From Chelatococcus sp. HY11 (GTDB lineage: Bacteria; Pseudomonadota; Alphaproteobacteria; Rhizobiales; Beijerinckiaceae): a DNA stretch of 64,000 bases. The stretch covers positions 1,116,001 to 1,180,000 of the forward strand of contig NZ_JAHBRX010000001.1 of assembly GCF_018398335.1 (NCBI RefSeq), given 5' to 3'. A model generated the notes under the pieces. It did no database searches. It worked only from the letters and a program-made list of their open reading frames with translations, and was not told where the DNA came from. Positions 1-7,666 of the stretch are shown one piece after another. The first letter of the stretch is position 1; each line of letters opens with the position of its first letter. The translations under genes and the position numbers were made by a program.

Positions 1-1
1 T

Positions 2-385
2 CTGCCGCTGGCGACCTGGCTGATGAAGGGCTTCTTCGACCGCATTCCCACGGACCTCGAGGAGCAGGCGCAGATCGACGGCTGCAGCCGCATGGGCGCC
101 TTCTACCGGGTGACCCTGCCGTTGGCGGTCCCTGGTCTCGTCGTGGTGACGGCCTTCTCATTCATAACCGGTTGGGATGAGTTCTTTCTCGCGCGAACAT
201 TGATCGCGACGCAAAGCAACTGGGTGCTGTCGGTCGGCCTCACCTCCTTCGAGAGCCAGTATTCGGTGGCATGGGATGAGATGATGGCTGCTTCCGTCGT
301 TTTCGCCCTGCCGGCGGCCGCCTTCTTCCTTGTTATCCAACGTTATCTCGTCTCCGGTCTGACCTCGGGTGCCGTGAAGGGCTGA
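2..385 (+). CDS. ABC transporter permease, MalG/CUT1 type (3' part only)
   Basis: The reading frame is open from the window edge, so the start lies outside; 127 codons are visible. The protein is the C-terminal half of an inner-membrane permease of a carbohydrate-type (CUT1) ABC importer. Near the visible N-terminus it carries the EAA loop that docks on the ATPase (EEQAQIDGCSR, then a conserved G and LPLAVPG), followed by two hydrophobic segments and the typical short basic tail ending in SGAVKG. MalG-like proteins end in just this way. A hairpin with a T-rich tail follows at 413-450, so this gene probably closes its operon and is not co-transcribed with the binding protein downstream. The sugar or polyol substrate cannot be told from this part. 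Confidence 0.85.
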   Translation: MPLATWLMKGFFDRIPTDLEEQAQIDGCSRMGAFYRVTLPLAVPGLVVVTAFSFITGWDEFFLARTLIATQSNWVLSVGLTSFESQYSVAWDEMMAASVVFALPAAAFFLVIQRYLVSGLTSGAVKG

Positions 386-412
386 GAGATAACAAGGCAT
401 AGGAGTTCGCGG

Positions 413-450
413 GGCGCGGCTGACAAAGGTCATCCGCGCCTGTTTCTTTT
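413..450 (+). terminator. Rho-independent terminator after the MalG-type permease gene
   Basis: GGCGCGG (413-419) pairs perfectly with CCGCGCC (434-440) around a 14-nt loop and is followed by TGTTTCTTTT. Confidence 0.75.
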
Positions 451-559
451 AACGAACAAAGATCGCCAAAAAGAATAACGCTTGAAATACAGGCGTGGCC
501 CCGCTGCTGGCTCGGCGTGCCCATTTCCGTCCATGAAATATTCCTTTCCGACTTCAATT

Positions 560-585
560 TTTGCGAATACCATCTTCAAAATTTC
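560..585. promoter_or_regulatory. Possible weak operator upstream of the first binding-protein gene
   Basis: TTTGCGAAT (560-568) and AAAATTTC (578-585, reverse complement GAAATTTT) resemble the TTTGTGAAWTTTTCT element found before the second binding-protein gene and the permease operon. The match is partial and lies about 80-105 bp before the start codon at 665. This is inference only. Confidence 0.25.
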
Positions 586-664
586 ATGGTCGCCGGCATT
601 AAGCCCATTCATTTAAGTAACGAGAAGGCCGGGCCCGCGCGACGTCAGAAGGGGAGCTCGCTTC

Positions 665-2179
665 ATGCTGCATGCTGTGCGCCGTGCCTTCATTCTGCTC
701 GCCCTCGTCGCATCATCGACGGTGGCCGTGGCGCAGACGAAAACCGTAACCGTGGCCCAGGGCTTCGATCCCCAGACGCTGTGGCCCAACGGCACGACCG
801 CCTCGGACAATCTCAACGCCGGCGGTGTGATCGTCGAGCCTTTGCTCTGGAACAACCCCGCGACCGGCAAGACCGAACCGCTCCTGGCCGAAAGCTGGGA
901 GCTCACCGCGCCAACCACCATGAAGCTGGCGATCCGCAAAGGTGTCAGCTTCAGCAATGGTGAGCCGCTGAACGCCGATGCTGTGGTCCACAGCTTCAAG
1001 GTTTTCCTCGATCCGAAGCAGGCTCCGGCTTATGCCAACTATGCCGCGGCGGTCGATCGCGTCGAGAAGCTCGACGATATGACCGTCGCCGTGCATACCA
1101 AATTCCCCTACCCGCCCTTCGAGCTGATGCTGACCCAGGTCTACGTCACGCCGCCAGCCTATTGGTCGAGCGTCGGGCTGGACGCCTTCGGCCAGAAGCC
1201 GATTGGTACCGGGCCCTTCGTTCTCAAGGAATGGGTCAAGGACAACCAGCTCGTGATGGAGCGCAATGCCCAATACTGGGGCAAGGGCCCGCAAGGCATC
1301 GATCGTCTTGTCTGGCGCCCTGTGCCGGATGATGCGGCCCGCGTCGCCGGTTTCACGATCGGCGAGTTCGACATCGCCACGAACATTCCCATCACCGCCA
1401 TCGGCGACATCGAGCGCCTGCCCGACCGCGAGGTGATGCAGGTTCCAAGCTACAGGATATTCCAGCTCATCCTGTCGTCGCTCGATGAGCATCCAAGTCC
1501 CCTGAAGGACAAGCGCGTCCGCCAGGCCATGAACTATGCCGTGGACAAGAAGCTCATCATCGACAGCCTGTTCGCCGGCCGTGCCTTCCCGCTCAACGGC
1601 CAGGTGCTGCGCAAGGAACAGCTCGGCTTCGACCCATCGCTCAAAGACTATCCCTACGATCCGGAGAAGGCGAAAGCGCTTCTGCGCGAAGCCGGTTACC
1701 CCGATGGCTTCGAGATCGTCTTCAAGTTCCCCTCCGGCCGCTATGCGCAGGACCGCGAGGTCTCGGAGGCCATTGCCGGCATGCTGGCCAAGGTCGGCGT
1801 CCGCGCGAAGATGGTCTCGCTCGAGGCGGGAGAGTTCCTGCGCCAGCTCCGGGCCCGTGAACTCCAGCCGATGGCCTTTCTGGGGCTTGCACCGCTTGAC
1901 GACCCGGACTTCCAGGTCGCGCAATATCGCTCGTCCTGGCGCTATTCCTACATGCGCAACGCGGAACTCGACAGTTTGATCGACGCGGGCGCGCGCGAGA
2001 CGGATCATGACAAGCGCGTCGCCATCTATCGCAAAGCCATGCAGCTCATGCACGAAGAGGCACCCATCGTCTTCCTCTACGGTGGTTACGACTTCTATGG
2101 CGTGTCGAAGAAGCTCGAAGGCTTTCAGCCCCGCGGCGACCAGCGTTTCTTCTTCTACGGCGTAGCGCTGAAGCCCTGA
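665..2179 (+). CDS. Periplasmic solute-binding protein, family 5 (peptide/opine type), copy 1
   Basis: A 504-residue SBP_bac_5 protein with a signal peptide at residues 1-24 (hydrophobic LLALVASSTVAVA, cleavage after AQ). Family 5 proteins bind peptides, opines, nickel or glycosides for Dpp/Opp-type ABC importers. Family marks include GEPLNADAVVHSF, the KPIGTGPFVLKEW block and KDKRVRQAMNYAVDK. The start is supported by a ribosome binding site GGGGAG eight bases upstream. It is a close, equal-length paralogue of the protein at 5283-6797. An M19-like gene follows on the same strand after a 110-bp spacer with 15-bp repeats, so the two may be one transcript. No permease or ATPase lies next to it; the DppB/C pair at 7923-9755 is the nearest candidate partner. 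The ligand is unknown. Confidence 0.9.
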   Translation: MLHAVRRAFILLALVASSTVAVAQTKTVTVAQGFDPQTLWPNGTTASDNLNAGGVIVEPLLWNNPATGKTEPLLAESWELTAPTTMKLAIRKGVSFSNGEPLNADAVVHSFKVFLDPKQAPAYANYAAAVDRVEKLDDMTVAVHTKFPYPPFELMLTQVYVTPPAYWSSVGLDAFGQKPIGTGPFVLKEWVKDNQLVMERNAQYWGKGPQGIDRLVWRPVPDDAARVAGFTIGEFDIATNIPITAIGDIERLPDREVMQVPSYRIFQLILSSLDEHPSPLKDKRVRQAMNYAVDKKLIIDSLFAGRAFPLNGQVLRKEQLGFDPSLKDYPYDPEKAKALLREAGYPDGFEIVFKFPSGRYAQDREVSEAIAGMLAKVGVRAKMVSLEAGEFLRQLRARELQPMAFLGLAPLDDPDFQVAQYRSSWRYSYMRNAELDSLIDAGARETDHDKRVAIYRKAMQLMHEEAPIVFLYGGYDFYGVSKKLEGFQPRGDQRFFFYGVALKP

Positions 2180-2191
2180 TATTGCGGTGCC

Positions 2192-2236
2192 AAGAATGCG
2201 CTCGTGAAGAATGCGCTTTTGAAGAATTCGGTTTCG
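2192..2236. repeat. Three imperfect 15-bp tandem repeats
   Basis: AAGAATGCGCTCGTG (2192), AAGAATGCGCTTTTG (2207) and AAGAATTCGGTTTCG (2222) follow each other without spacers; neighbours agree at 13 and 12 of 15 positions. The array fills much of the gap between the binding-protein stop and the start of the M19-like gene. Other 15-bp arrays in this window are at 37027, 41822, 53682 and 54962. Confidence 0.85.
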
Positions 2237-2289
2237 AGAGTTTGCCTGTCCGGATTGTTCCGAACGACTATGGGAGTGCAAGGAACATC

Positions 2290-3294
2290 ATGCCATCATC
2301 GTCATCTGATGCCATCGTCGTCGATGGTTTGAATTGCGCGCGCGTGAGCCGTGAGCAGATGCTGCGCACGCTGGAAGGCGGAGTAACGGCTATCAATCTG
2401 ACGGCGATCCGCCCGCCGCACGATTTCGCCACCGCCATGCCGGCGCTCGCGCGAAGCCTCGCGGTCATTTCCGAGAACAACGACATCGCCGTCATTCCCC
2501 GCAGCGTTGCCGACATCAAGGCGGCAAAAGCCGCCGGCAAGCTCGCCATCATTCTCGGCGCGCAGAATTCGGTCGTGGTCGAGGAGGATCTGGAGCTTCT
2601 CCGCATCCTGCAGCGCGTCGGCTTCCGCATTCTCCAGCCGACCTATATGGAGCGCAATACCCTTGGCTGCGGCGTGCTGGCCAAGGGTGGAGACGATGGC
2701 TTGACCGAGAAGGGCGAGCGTTGGGTCGAGCTCATGAACGAGCTCAGGATCCTGATCGACCTATCGCATGTGGGCTATCGCACCGCCGCCGATGTTCTCG
2801 CCCGCTCGAAGCGCCCGGTGATCTTCAGCCACTCCAACGCGCGCGCGGTATGTGACAGCCTCCGCAACATTCCCGACGCGTTGATCCTCGCGGCGGCGCG
2901 CACGGGCGGCACCGTCGGCCTGACGCCCTGGCCGCCCATGACCCGGCACGCCACGCGACCGACCCTCGATGACTGGGCGGAACAGGTCGCCTATGTCGTC
3001 AATCTCATCGGCGTCGATCATGTGGCCTTTGGCAGCGACCTGTCCGAGGGAACCTACGCGTCGGAAGAGCAGTGGCAAAAATCCTTCGGGCCGCGTGGCA
3101 TGTATCCGGAAGTGACGGGGGTGATGGGCCCCTGGTTCACATTCACCTGTCGCATGACCGAGGGTTTCGAAAGCCTTGCCGACACGCCCCATCTGAGCGA
3201 AGCGCTCAAGCGCAAGGGATTCAGCGCATCGGATGTCGACAAGATCATGGGCGGCAATCTCCTGCGCGTTTACGCTGAAGTCTGGGGCGGCTGA
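2290..3294 (+). CDS. M19 (renal dipeptidase)-like metallohydrolase, copy 1
   Basis: A 334-residue TIM-barrel protein of the membrane dipeptidase (M19) family. The open frame extends back to 2182, but that part is made of 15-bp repeats; ATG at 2290 has AAGGA just upstream and gives the same N-terminus as the paralogue at 3463-4461. Visible family elements are DLSH (His160), SHSNARA (His181), LRN (Arg192) and GSD (Asp250). The N-terminal HxD metal motif is replaced by DGLNC (residues 12-16), and the bridging-metal glutamate region reads LGAQNS instead of an EGG motif. True dipeptidases use these residues for the first zinc, so activity on L,D- or D-dipeptides is not assured. No signal peptide is seen, which suggests a cytoplasmic enzyme. 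Context points to processing of the compound taken up by the neighbouring transporter. Confidence 0.8.
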   Translation: MPSSSSDAIVVDGLNCARVSREQMLRTLEGGVTAINLTAIRPPHDFATAMPALARSLAVISENNDIAVIPRSVADIKAAKAAGKLAIILGAQNSVVVEEDLELLRILQRVGFRILQPTYMERNTLGCGVLAKGGDDGLTEKGERWVELMNELRILIDLSHVGYRTAADVLARSKRPVIFSHSNARAVCDSLRNIPDALILAAARTGGTVGLTPWPPMTRHATRPTLDDWAEQVAYVVNLIGVDHVAFGSDLSEGTYASEEQWQKSFGPRGMYPEVTGVMGPWFTFTCRMTEGFESLADTPHLSEALKRKGFSASDVDKIMGGNLLRVYAEVWGG

Positions 3295-3316
3295 TCCGAC
3301 GGCCACCGGCAAGAGG

Positions 3317-3346
3317 GTGGAGGCGGCCACGCCTCCACTTTGCGTT
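3317..3346 (+). terminator. Terminator after M19-like gene copy 1
   Basis: A 9-bp perfect stem GTGGAGGCG (3317-3325) / CGCCTCCAC (3330-3338) with tetraloop GCCA is followed by TTTGCGTTT. Confidence 0.65.
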
Positions 3347-3383
3347 TGAGGTGAAGGTAGCCGGCTCGAGCCCGCGCCTGTTC

Positions 3384-3420
3384 CAAAAGAAATCCAGCCG
3401 GGCTTTTGGCCCGGCTGGAT
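3384..3420 (-). terminator. Terminator after M19-like gene copy 2
   Basis: A 12-bp perfect inverted repeat ATCCAGCCGGGC (3392-3403) / GCCCGGCTGGAT (3409-3420) with a 5-nt loop. Read on the minus strand it is followed by TTTCTTTT, as expected for the gene that ends at 3463. Confidence 0.75.
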
Positions 3421-3462
3421 CCTGCGTCGGTCGGCTCCGCCTTCTTGGGGGAGAAGGGAACC

Positions 3463-4461
3463 TCACGCGCCCCAGATGTCCCGCATCACGCGCAGCCAGT
3501 TGCCCGAGGCGATCTTCTCGATGTCGGATGCACTGAAGCCACGCCGCCGCATAGCTTCCCAGATGCCGGGCGTATCCCTCATCGACTGAAAGCCGGTATT
3601 GAGGCGGGTCTCGTAGCGATACCAGTCACCGAGAATGCCGGTGATGTTCGGGTATTCGCCGTTCGGCCCGACCGCCTTGTCCCATTTCACGGGATCGGGA
3701 TGCGGCTCGACAAGGTCGGTCGCGAAAGACACATGCTCGATACCGGCGACCTTCACCAGATGCGCGACATGGTCGATGTAGTCGTCGAGCGTCGGCCGGG
3801 TCTCGATCTTGACGAGCGGCGACCACAGCACCGCGCCGATGAGACCGCCGGTCTTGGCGACCGCGCGCGCCTGATCGTCAGACTTGTTGCGCGGGTTGGG
3901 GCAAAGCGCAAAGGCGTTGGAATGGCTGATGACAACAGGCTCCTTGGCAGCCGCCAGGTAGTCGTCGGTTGTCTTCGGGCCGCAATGCGACAGGTCAACG
4001 ATGAGGTGCTGCTTATGCATCTCGGCGAGCCACGCGTGCCCAGCATCGGTGATGCCGAGATCGGTGCTCGCGTCGAAAGAAGAACCAAAACCGAAAGCAT
4101 TCTGTTCGTTGTAGGTGGGCTGCAGGATGCGCAGTCCGAGCGTTCGGAAGGCACCGAGCAGCGCGACATCGGCCTCCACCATCGTGGAGTTCTGCGTGCC
4201 AAGGATGACACCAACCCGGCCTGTCTCGTGGGCCGCGCGAATGTCTGCGGTCGAGGACACGATCAAGGCGATCTCAGGCATCGCCTCGATGGTGTCTCGC
4301 ACGGCCTGCAGACGCGTCAGGGAGGTCACCAGGTCGCCGAGCACCGGCAGACACGTGTAGTTGAGCGCCGTGATACCCCCCTCACGGGTGCGCACCATCT
4401 GGTCGCGGTTCATTGATGCGCAGTTCAGGCCGTCTATGACGATGTGGGACACTTCGGACAC
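3463..4461 (-). CDS. M19 (renal dipeptidase)-like metallohydrolase, copy 2
   Basis: A 332-residue paralogue of the protein at 2290-3294, transcribed toward it. It keeps DLSH (His159), SHSNAF (His180), NPRN (Arg191) and ATD (Asp249), but again has DGLNC (residues 10-14) in place of the HxD zinc motif and LGTQNS (Gln90) in place of the bridging glutamate region. That both copies carry the same replacements argues for a distinct functional subfamily rather than decay. No signal peptide or membrane segment is seen. The gene starts about 100 bp from the end of the XRE-cupin regulator gene on the same strand and could be read from that promoter. Function beyond an M19-like fold is inferred from neighbours. 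Confidence 0.8.
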   Translation of the reverse strand: MSEVSHIVIDGLNCASMNRDQMVRTREGGITALNYTCLPVLGDLVTSLTRLQAVRDTIEAMPEIALIVSSTADIRAAHETGRVGVILGTQNSTMVEADVALLGAFRTLGLRILQPTYNEQNAFGFGSSFDASTDLGITDAGHAWLAEMHKQHLIVDLSHCGPKTTDDYLAAAKEPVVISHSNAFALCPNPRNKSDDQARAVAKTGGLIGAVLWSPLVKIETRPTLDDYIDHVAHLVKVAGIEHVSFATDLVEPHPDPVKWDKAVGPNGEYPNITGILGDWYRYETRLNTGFQSMRDTPGIWEAMRRRGFSASDIEKIASGNWLRVMRDIWGA

Positions 4462-4558
4462 CTCTGGATTCCCTCTGTTCTTGATAGGCCGCTGCGCCTG
4501 TGTCAGTCGGGCCTCAATTTTCGGCTGGAAACGCAGACGACTGTCAGCCGTCCCGGCG

Positions 4559-5239
4559 CTATTTTTCGTCGCTGCGAAACAGAACCCACATCACTTTCGT
4601 GGGAATCGGGCCCGCGTTGTAGTATTTGTGGGGACGTTGGCTGGCGAACCTGAAGCAATCGCCCTGCCCCAGTACGTAACGCCGCCCATCAACGAAGAAA
4701 TCAAGGCTTCCCTCCAGGATGACGCCGGCCTCCTCGCCCTCATGGACAAAGCTCTCGTCGCCAGATTTGCCGTTGGGCTCGATGGTCATCATGTAGATGT
4801 CCAACCGCGGCGTGCGGCGAAAAGGCGTAAGCAATTCCTTCGTGATGCCTGTCTGCGCCAGTTCGATGCGCTTGCGGTCCTTGACGCGCGCGATCGGGCG
4901 TTCGCTGTCCCCCTCATCGAAGGGCGGCTCGAACAGATCAGCGATATCGACGTCGAGACCATAGGCAAGCCGCGCGAGAACGCGCACGGACGCGGAGGAA
5001 AGACCTCGCTCGATCTGGCTGATGAGGGCGATCGACAGCCCGGCACGCTCCGCGACCTCCTTCAGTGAACGACCACGCGCCAGACGGAGCTGACGGATGC
5101 GGTCGCCGACGGAGATGTCGGTTTCGCGGTCCAGGGCGGCTGAATTGCTGGCGAGAGCTGGAATGGGGGTTACCTTCGATGCTTCATAACGAATTGGATG
5201 ACACCACGATATTTGTGAAATTTTCTTTTGTAAATTCAA
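4559..5239 (-). CDS. XRE-family transcriptional regulator with C-terminal cupin domain
   Basis: A cytoplasmic DNA-binding regulator of about 226 residues. Residues about 44-100 form a helix-turn-helix of the XRE/HTH_3 class (GDRIRQLRLARGRSLKEVAE, then LSIALISQIERG), and residues about 148-222 form a cupin barrel with EEAGVILEGSLDFFVDG. Such proteins usually sense a small ligand in the cupin and repress genes of amino acid, peptide or polyamine use. The start is uncertain: the longest frame begins with TTG at 5239 without a clear ribosome binding site, and no ATG occurs before the helix-turn-helix. It is divergent from the binding-protein gene at 5283 across an AT-rich spacer that holds the element also found before the permease operon, so local control is likely. 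Confidence 0.88.
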   Translation of the reverse strand: MNLQKKISQISWCHPIRYEASKVTPIPALASNSAALDRETDISVGDRIRQLRLARGRSLKEVAERAGLSIALISQIERGLSSASVRVLARLAYGLDVDIADLFEPPFDEGDSERPIARVKDRKRIELAQTGITKELLTPFRRTPRLDIYMMTIEPNGKSGDESFVHEGEEAGVILEGSLDFFVDGRRYVLGQGDCFRFASQRPHKYYNAGPIPTKVMWVLFRSDEK

Positions 5240-5240
5240 A
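5212..5240. promoter_or_regulatory. Candidate operator in the divergent XRE-cupin / SBP2 promoter
   Basis: TTTGTGAAATTTTCT (5212-5226) is followed by TTTGTAAATTCAAA (5227-5240), in an AT-rich island inside GC-rich DNA. The first element matches 14 of 15 bases with TTTGTGAATTTTTCT, the reverse complement of the site before the permease operon near 9900. Confidence 0.5.
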
Positions 5241-5282
5241 AAATAACGATACGCTCGTCATAATTTAACTTCCGAGGAGAAC

Positions 5283-6797
5283 ATGATGCGCCCCAACCTG
5301 CGTGCACTCGCGCTTGCGGTGACGCTTCCCTTCCTGACGCCTGCATTGCCCCTGTCGGGCAGCGCCGCGGCAGCGACCCTGACCATCGCCCAGCCCTACG
5401 ATCCGGCGGACTTGTTCGGGACCCTGTCGACCAACAATCCGTCTTTCGCGATCCTGGAGCCGCTGTTCTTCAACAATCCGATCAGCGGCAAGATCGAACC
5501 GCTCCTGGCTGAGGGGTTCGAGAAAGTATCGGAGACGGAAATTCTCATAAAGCTGCGCAAAGGCGTCAGCTTCACCAACGGCGAGCCGATGAACGCGGAC
5601 GCCGTAGTCCATAGTCTCCGCATCTTCATGGATCCCAAGATCGCCTCCGCCTACACGGTCTATTCGACCGGACTCGCGGGGGCTGAGAAGGTTGACGATC
5701 ATACGGTTCGCCTTCGTCTTAAATATCCCTATCCCGCCCTTGAGCTGATGTTGGCTCAGGTGCTCGTGACGCCGCCGGCCTATTGGGCGGAGGTCGGGCC
5801 CAAGGGCTTCGGCCAGAAGCCGATCGGCACCGGACTGTTCAAATTGACCGAGTGGGTCAAGGACGACCGGCTCGTGATGGACAAGAACACGGGATACTGG
5901 GGCAAGCTGCCGGAAGGCATTGACCGGCTCGTCTGGAAGGCGGTGCCGGATGATACAGCGCGGGCGGCAGGTCTTACGACGGGTGAATATGGGCTTGCCG
6001 TCAACCTGCCGGTGACCACGGCGATCGAACTGGAAGCCCGCCCGGACCTCAAGCTGATCGGTGTCGACAGCTACCGGGTGTTCCAGGTGGTGCAGTCCTC
6101 GCTTGAAACCCACCCGGGTCCGATCCAGGACAAGCGTGTACGCCAGGCGCTCAACTACGCCATCGACAAGAAGCTCATCATCGACAACCTCTTTTTCGGC
6201 AAGGGCGGGATGCTGCATGGCCAGATCCTGCGGAAGAACCAGCTCGGCTTCGACCCGGCGATCGACGACTACCCCTATGATCCGGCCAAGGCGAAAGCGC
6301 TGCTGGCGGAAGCCGGTTTTCCCAACGGTTTCGAGGTCGGCTTCAAATGTCCGTCGAACCGCTACCCGAATGATCGCGAACTCTGCGAGGCCATCGCCGG
6401 CATGCTGGACAAGGTCGGCGTGAAGACGAAGATCACGTCGCTTGAGTCCGGCGAGTTTCTGCGCCAGTTCATCGCCCGCGAGCTCGCCCCTCTCGGCCTG
6501 ATCGGCCTTGGCGTCCCCGATGATCCGGGCTTCGCGATCGCGGCCTATCGTTCGGACTATCGCTATTCCTACATCAAGAATGCCGAACTCGATGCCTTGA
6601 TCGATGCCGGAGCGCGTGAGACCGACCGTGCCAAGCGCGATGAGATCTACAAGAAGGCGATGCGCATCATGCATGATGAGGCGCCGATCATCTTTCTCTT
6701 CGCCGGCGTCGAATTCTACGGAACGACAAATAAGCTCGAGAATTTCAAGCCAAGCGGCGACCAGCGCTTCTACTTCTACAATACGTCTCTGAAGTAA
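5283..6797 (+). CDS. Periplasmic solute-binding protein, family 5 (peptide/opine type), copy 2
   Basis: A 504-residue paralogue of the protein at 665-2179, co-linear along its whole length. The N-terminus is a signal peptide with hydrophobic core ALALAVTLPFLTPALPL and likely cleavage near SAAAA. Shared marks are GEPMNADAVVHSL, KPIGTGLFKLTEW, QDKRVRQALNYAIDKK and SGDQRFYFYNTSLK at the end. ATG at 5283 has an excellent GAGGAGA site; ATG at 5286 is the alternative. The divergent XRE-cupin gene shares its promoter region, and a terminator follows at 6824. The duplication of both binding protein and M19-like gene suggests two related ligands handled by one transport system, but this is inference. 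Confidence 0.92.
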   Translation: MMRPNLRALALAVTLPFLTPALPLSGSAAAATLTIAQPYDPADLFGTLSTNNPSFAILEPLFFNNPISGKIEPLLAEGFEKVSETEILIKLRKGVSFTNGEPMNADAVVHSLRIFMDPKIASAYTVYSTGLAGAEKVDDHTVRLRLKYPYPALELMLAQVLVTPPAYWAEVGPKGFGQKPIGTGLFKLTEWVKDDRLVMDKNTGYWGKLPEGIDRLVWKAVPDDTARAAGLTTGEYGLAVNLPVTTAIELEARPDLKLIGVDSYRVFQVVQSSLETHPGPIQDKRVRQALNYAIDKKLIIDNLFFGKGGMLHGQILRKNQLGFDPAIDDYPYDPAKAKALLAEAGFPNGFEVGFKCPSNRYPNDRELCEAIAGMLDKVGVKTKITSLESGEFLRQFIARELAPLGLIGLGVPDDPGFAIAAYRSDYRYSYIKNAELDALIDAGARETDRAKRDEIYKKAMRIMHDEAPIIFLFAGVEFYGTTNKLENFKPSGDQRFYFYNTSLK

Positions 6798-6823
6798 ATC
6801 ACACCTCGATTCAATGACGAGAA

Positions 6824-6858
6824 GGCCCGGACATGAAAATCCGGGCCCTTTTCTTTTA
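6824..6858 (+). terminator. Terminator after SBP copy 2
   Basis: GGCCCGGA (6824-6831) pairs with TCCGGGCC (6840-6847) and is followed by CTTTTCTTTT. It also touches the stop of the convergent tautomerase gene (6856) and may serve both. Confidence 0.8.
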
Positions 6859-7074
6859 TTCCTTGTTACCGAGCGTGACGAGCCCGGGACCGTGGCGGTC
6901 GAGCTGCAGATTGCCGCCAATCGCCCAGTCGGTGCGCTCGTAGTCCTCGAAAAGCACCGTCACCCACTCCGCCTTCGCGCCGAGGGTGGCAATGGCGGCC
7001 TCGGTGAAGGCCTTCGCCGCGCGCCGCTTCGTATCCACGTTACGGCCTTTTTCCATCTGGATGGTGATGATCAC
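6856..7074 (-). CDS. Tautomerase-superfamily small protein lacking Pro1, copy 1
   Basis: A 72-residue protein of the 4-oxalocrotonate tautomerase type (beta-alpha-beta fold, oligomeric in known members). It starts with GTG at 7074 and reads MIITIQMEKGR, so the residue after Met is Ile. The catalytic base of this superfamily is an N-terminal proline exposed after Met removal, and it is missing here. Conserved parts are KRRAAKAFTEA, WVTVLFEDYE and the WAIGG motif. A start giving Met-Pro was not found upstream in frame. It ends the run of three paralogues downstream of the permease pair, 42 bp after copy 2. Function unknown; a non-catalytic partner of copy 2 is possible. Confidence 0.8.
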   Translation of the reverse strand: MIITIQMEKGRNVDTKRRAAKAFTEAAIATLGAKAEWVTVLFEDYERTDWAIGGNLQLDRHGPGLVTLGNKE

Positions 7075-7116
7075 TGTCGTGACGCCTTTTGCTCGTGATG
7101 AGAGAAGATTGGGTTA

Positions 7117-7332
7117 TCAGTCGTGATGGCCGGGCTTCAGCGGCCCGTGACGGTCGAGCTGCAGATTGCCGCCGATCGCCCAGTCCGTGCGCTCATAGTC
7201 GCGGAACAGGATGGTGACCCAATCGCGCTGGCCGCCGAGCGTCGCCACGATGGCGTCGGTCACCGCGTTCGCGACCTCCCGCTTCTTCTCCACGGAGCGG
7301 CCCTTGTCGAACTGAATTGTGATGATGGGCAT
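7117..7332 (-). CDS. Tautomerase-superfamily small protein with Pro1, copy 2
   Basis: A 71-residue 4-oxalocrotonate tautomerase-like protein. ATG at 7332 (AGGGA nine bases upstream) is followed by CCC, giving MPIITIQFDKGR, so the catalytic Pro1 would be exposed after Met removal. Conserved parts are KKREVANAVTDAIV, WVTILFRDYERTDWAIGG and LDRHGP. It shares most of its residues with copy 1 downstream and fewer with copy 3. Known relatives interconvert keto and enol forms of dicarboxylates or act as dehalogenases or decarboxylases; the substrate here is not known. It is the only one of the three copies with the catalytic proline. Confidence 0.85.
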   Translation of the reverse strand: MPIITIQFDKGRSVEKKREVANAVTDAIVATLGGQRDWVTILFRDYERTDWAIGGNLQLDRHGPLKPGHHD

Positions 7333-7666
7333 GGATTATATCCCTGTCTGGCTGGTGATGGTTGCGGATTATTGATAATGACGCCTTGCCTTGCTTTTCC
7401 AGTTGTCGATATGGATGTTCTTTAGCTCGGCCGTCCACCGTGAATAAATACAGATATTTCGGTGATTTGAATCGTTACTGATCTGATATTCGCCGCGATT
7501 CCACGCCCGCTCTAGGGGCAATCGACATTCAAGTATTGCTCAAGAGATACCACCGTCATCACCGGGCTTGTCCCGGTGATCCCGACCGGAAAAGGCGCCT
7601 CGATCCATCGGGATGGCCGGGACGAACCCGGCGATGACAGCTGAGAATGCCGAATGTCGATTGAAC
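7333..7666. other. 334-bp gap between tautomerase copies 3 and 2
   Basis: No gene is supported. The half nearer copy 3 holds the palindromic element at 7555-7638; the half nearer copy 2 is moderately AT-rich and could hold a promoter for copies 2 and 1. Confidence 0.6.
7555..7638. repeat. Dispersed palindromic intergenic element (alphaproteobacterial type)
   Basis: An 84-bp imperfect palindrome begins GTCATCACCGGG and ends CCCGGCGATGAC, with inner arms CTTGTCCCGGTGATCCCG and CGGGATGGCCGGGACGAA. Elements with this GTCATC...CCGGGCTTGTCCCGG layout are common intergenic repeats in Hyphomicrobiales genomes. When translated they give spurious 'AGFVPAIPM'-like peptides, which is the case here. Confidence 0.75.

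Noticed and set aside
713-2281. 522-codon open frame on the minus strand across the first binding-protein gene
   Set aside because: Antisense shadow of a high-GC gene; its residues (HERILG, LAEGVQP) match no family and the plus frame is a clear SBP_bac_5 protein.
5265-6920. 551-codon open frame on the minus strand across the second binding-protein gene
   Set aside because: Antisense shadow, same reason; a similar shadow occurs for the paralogue.
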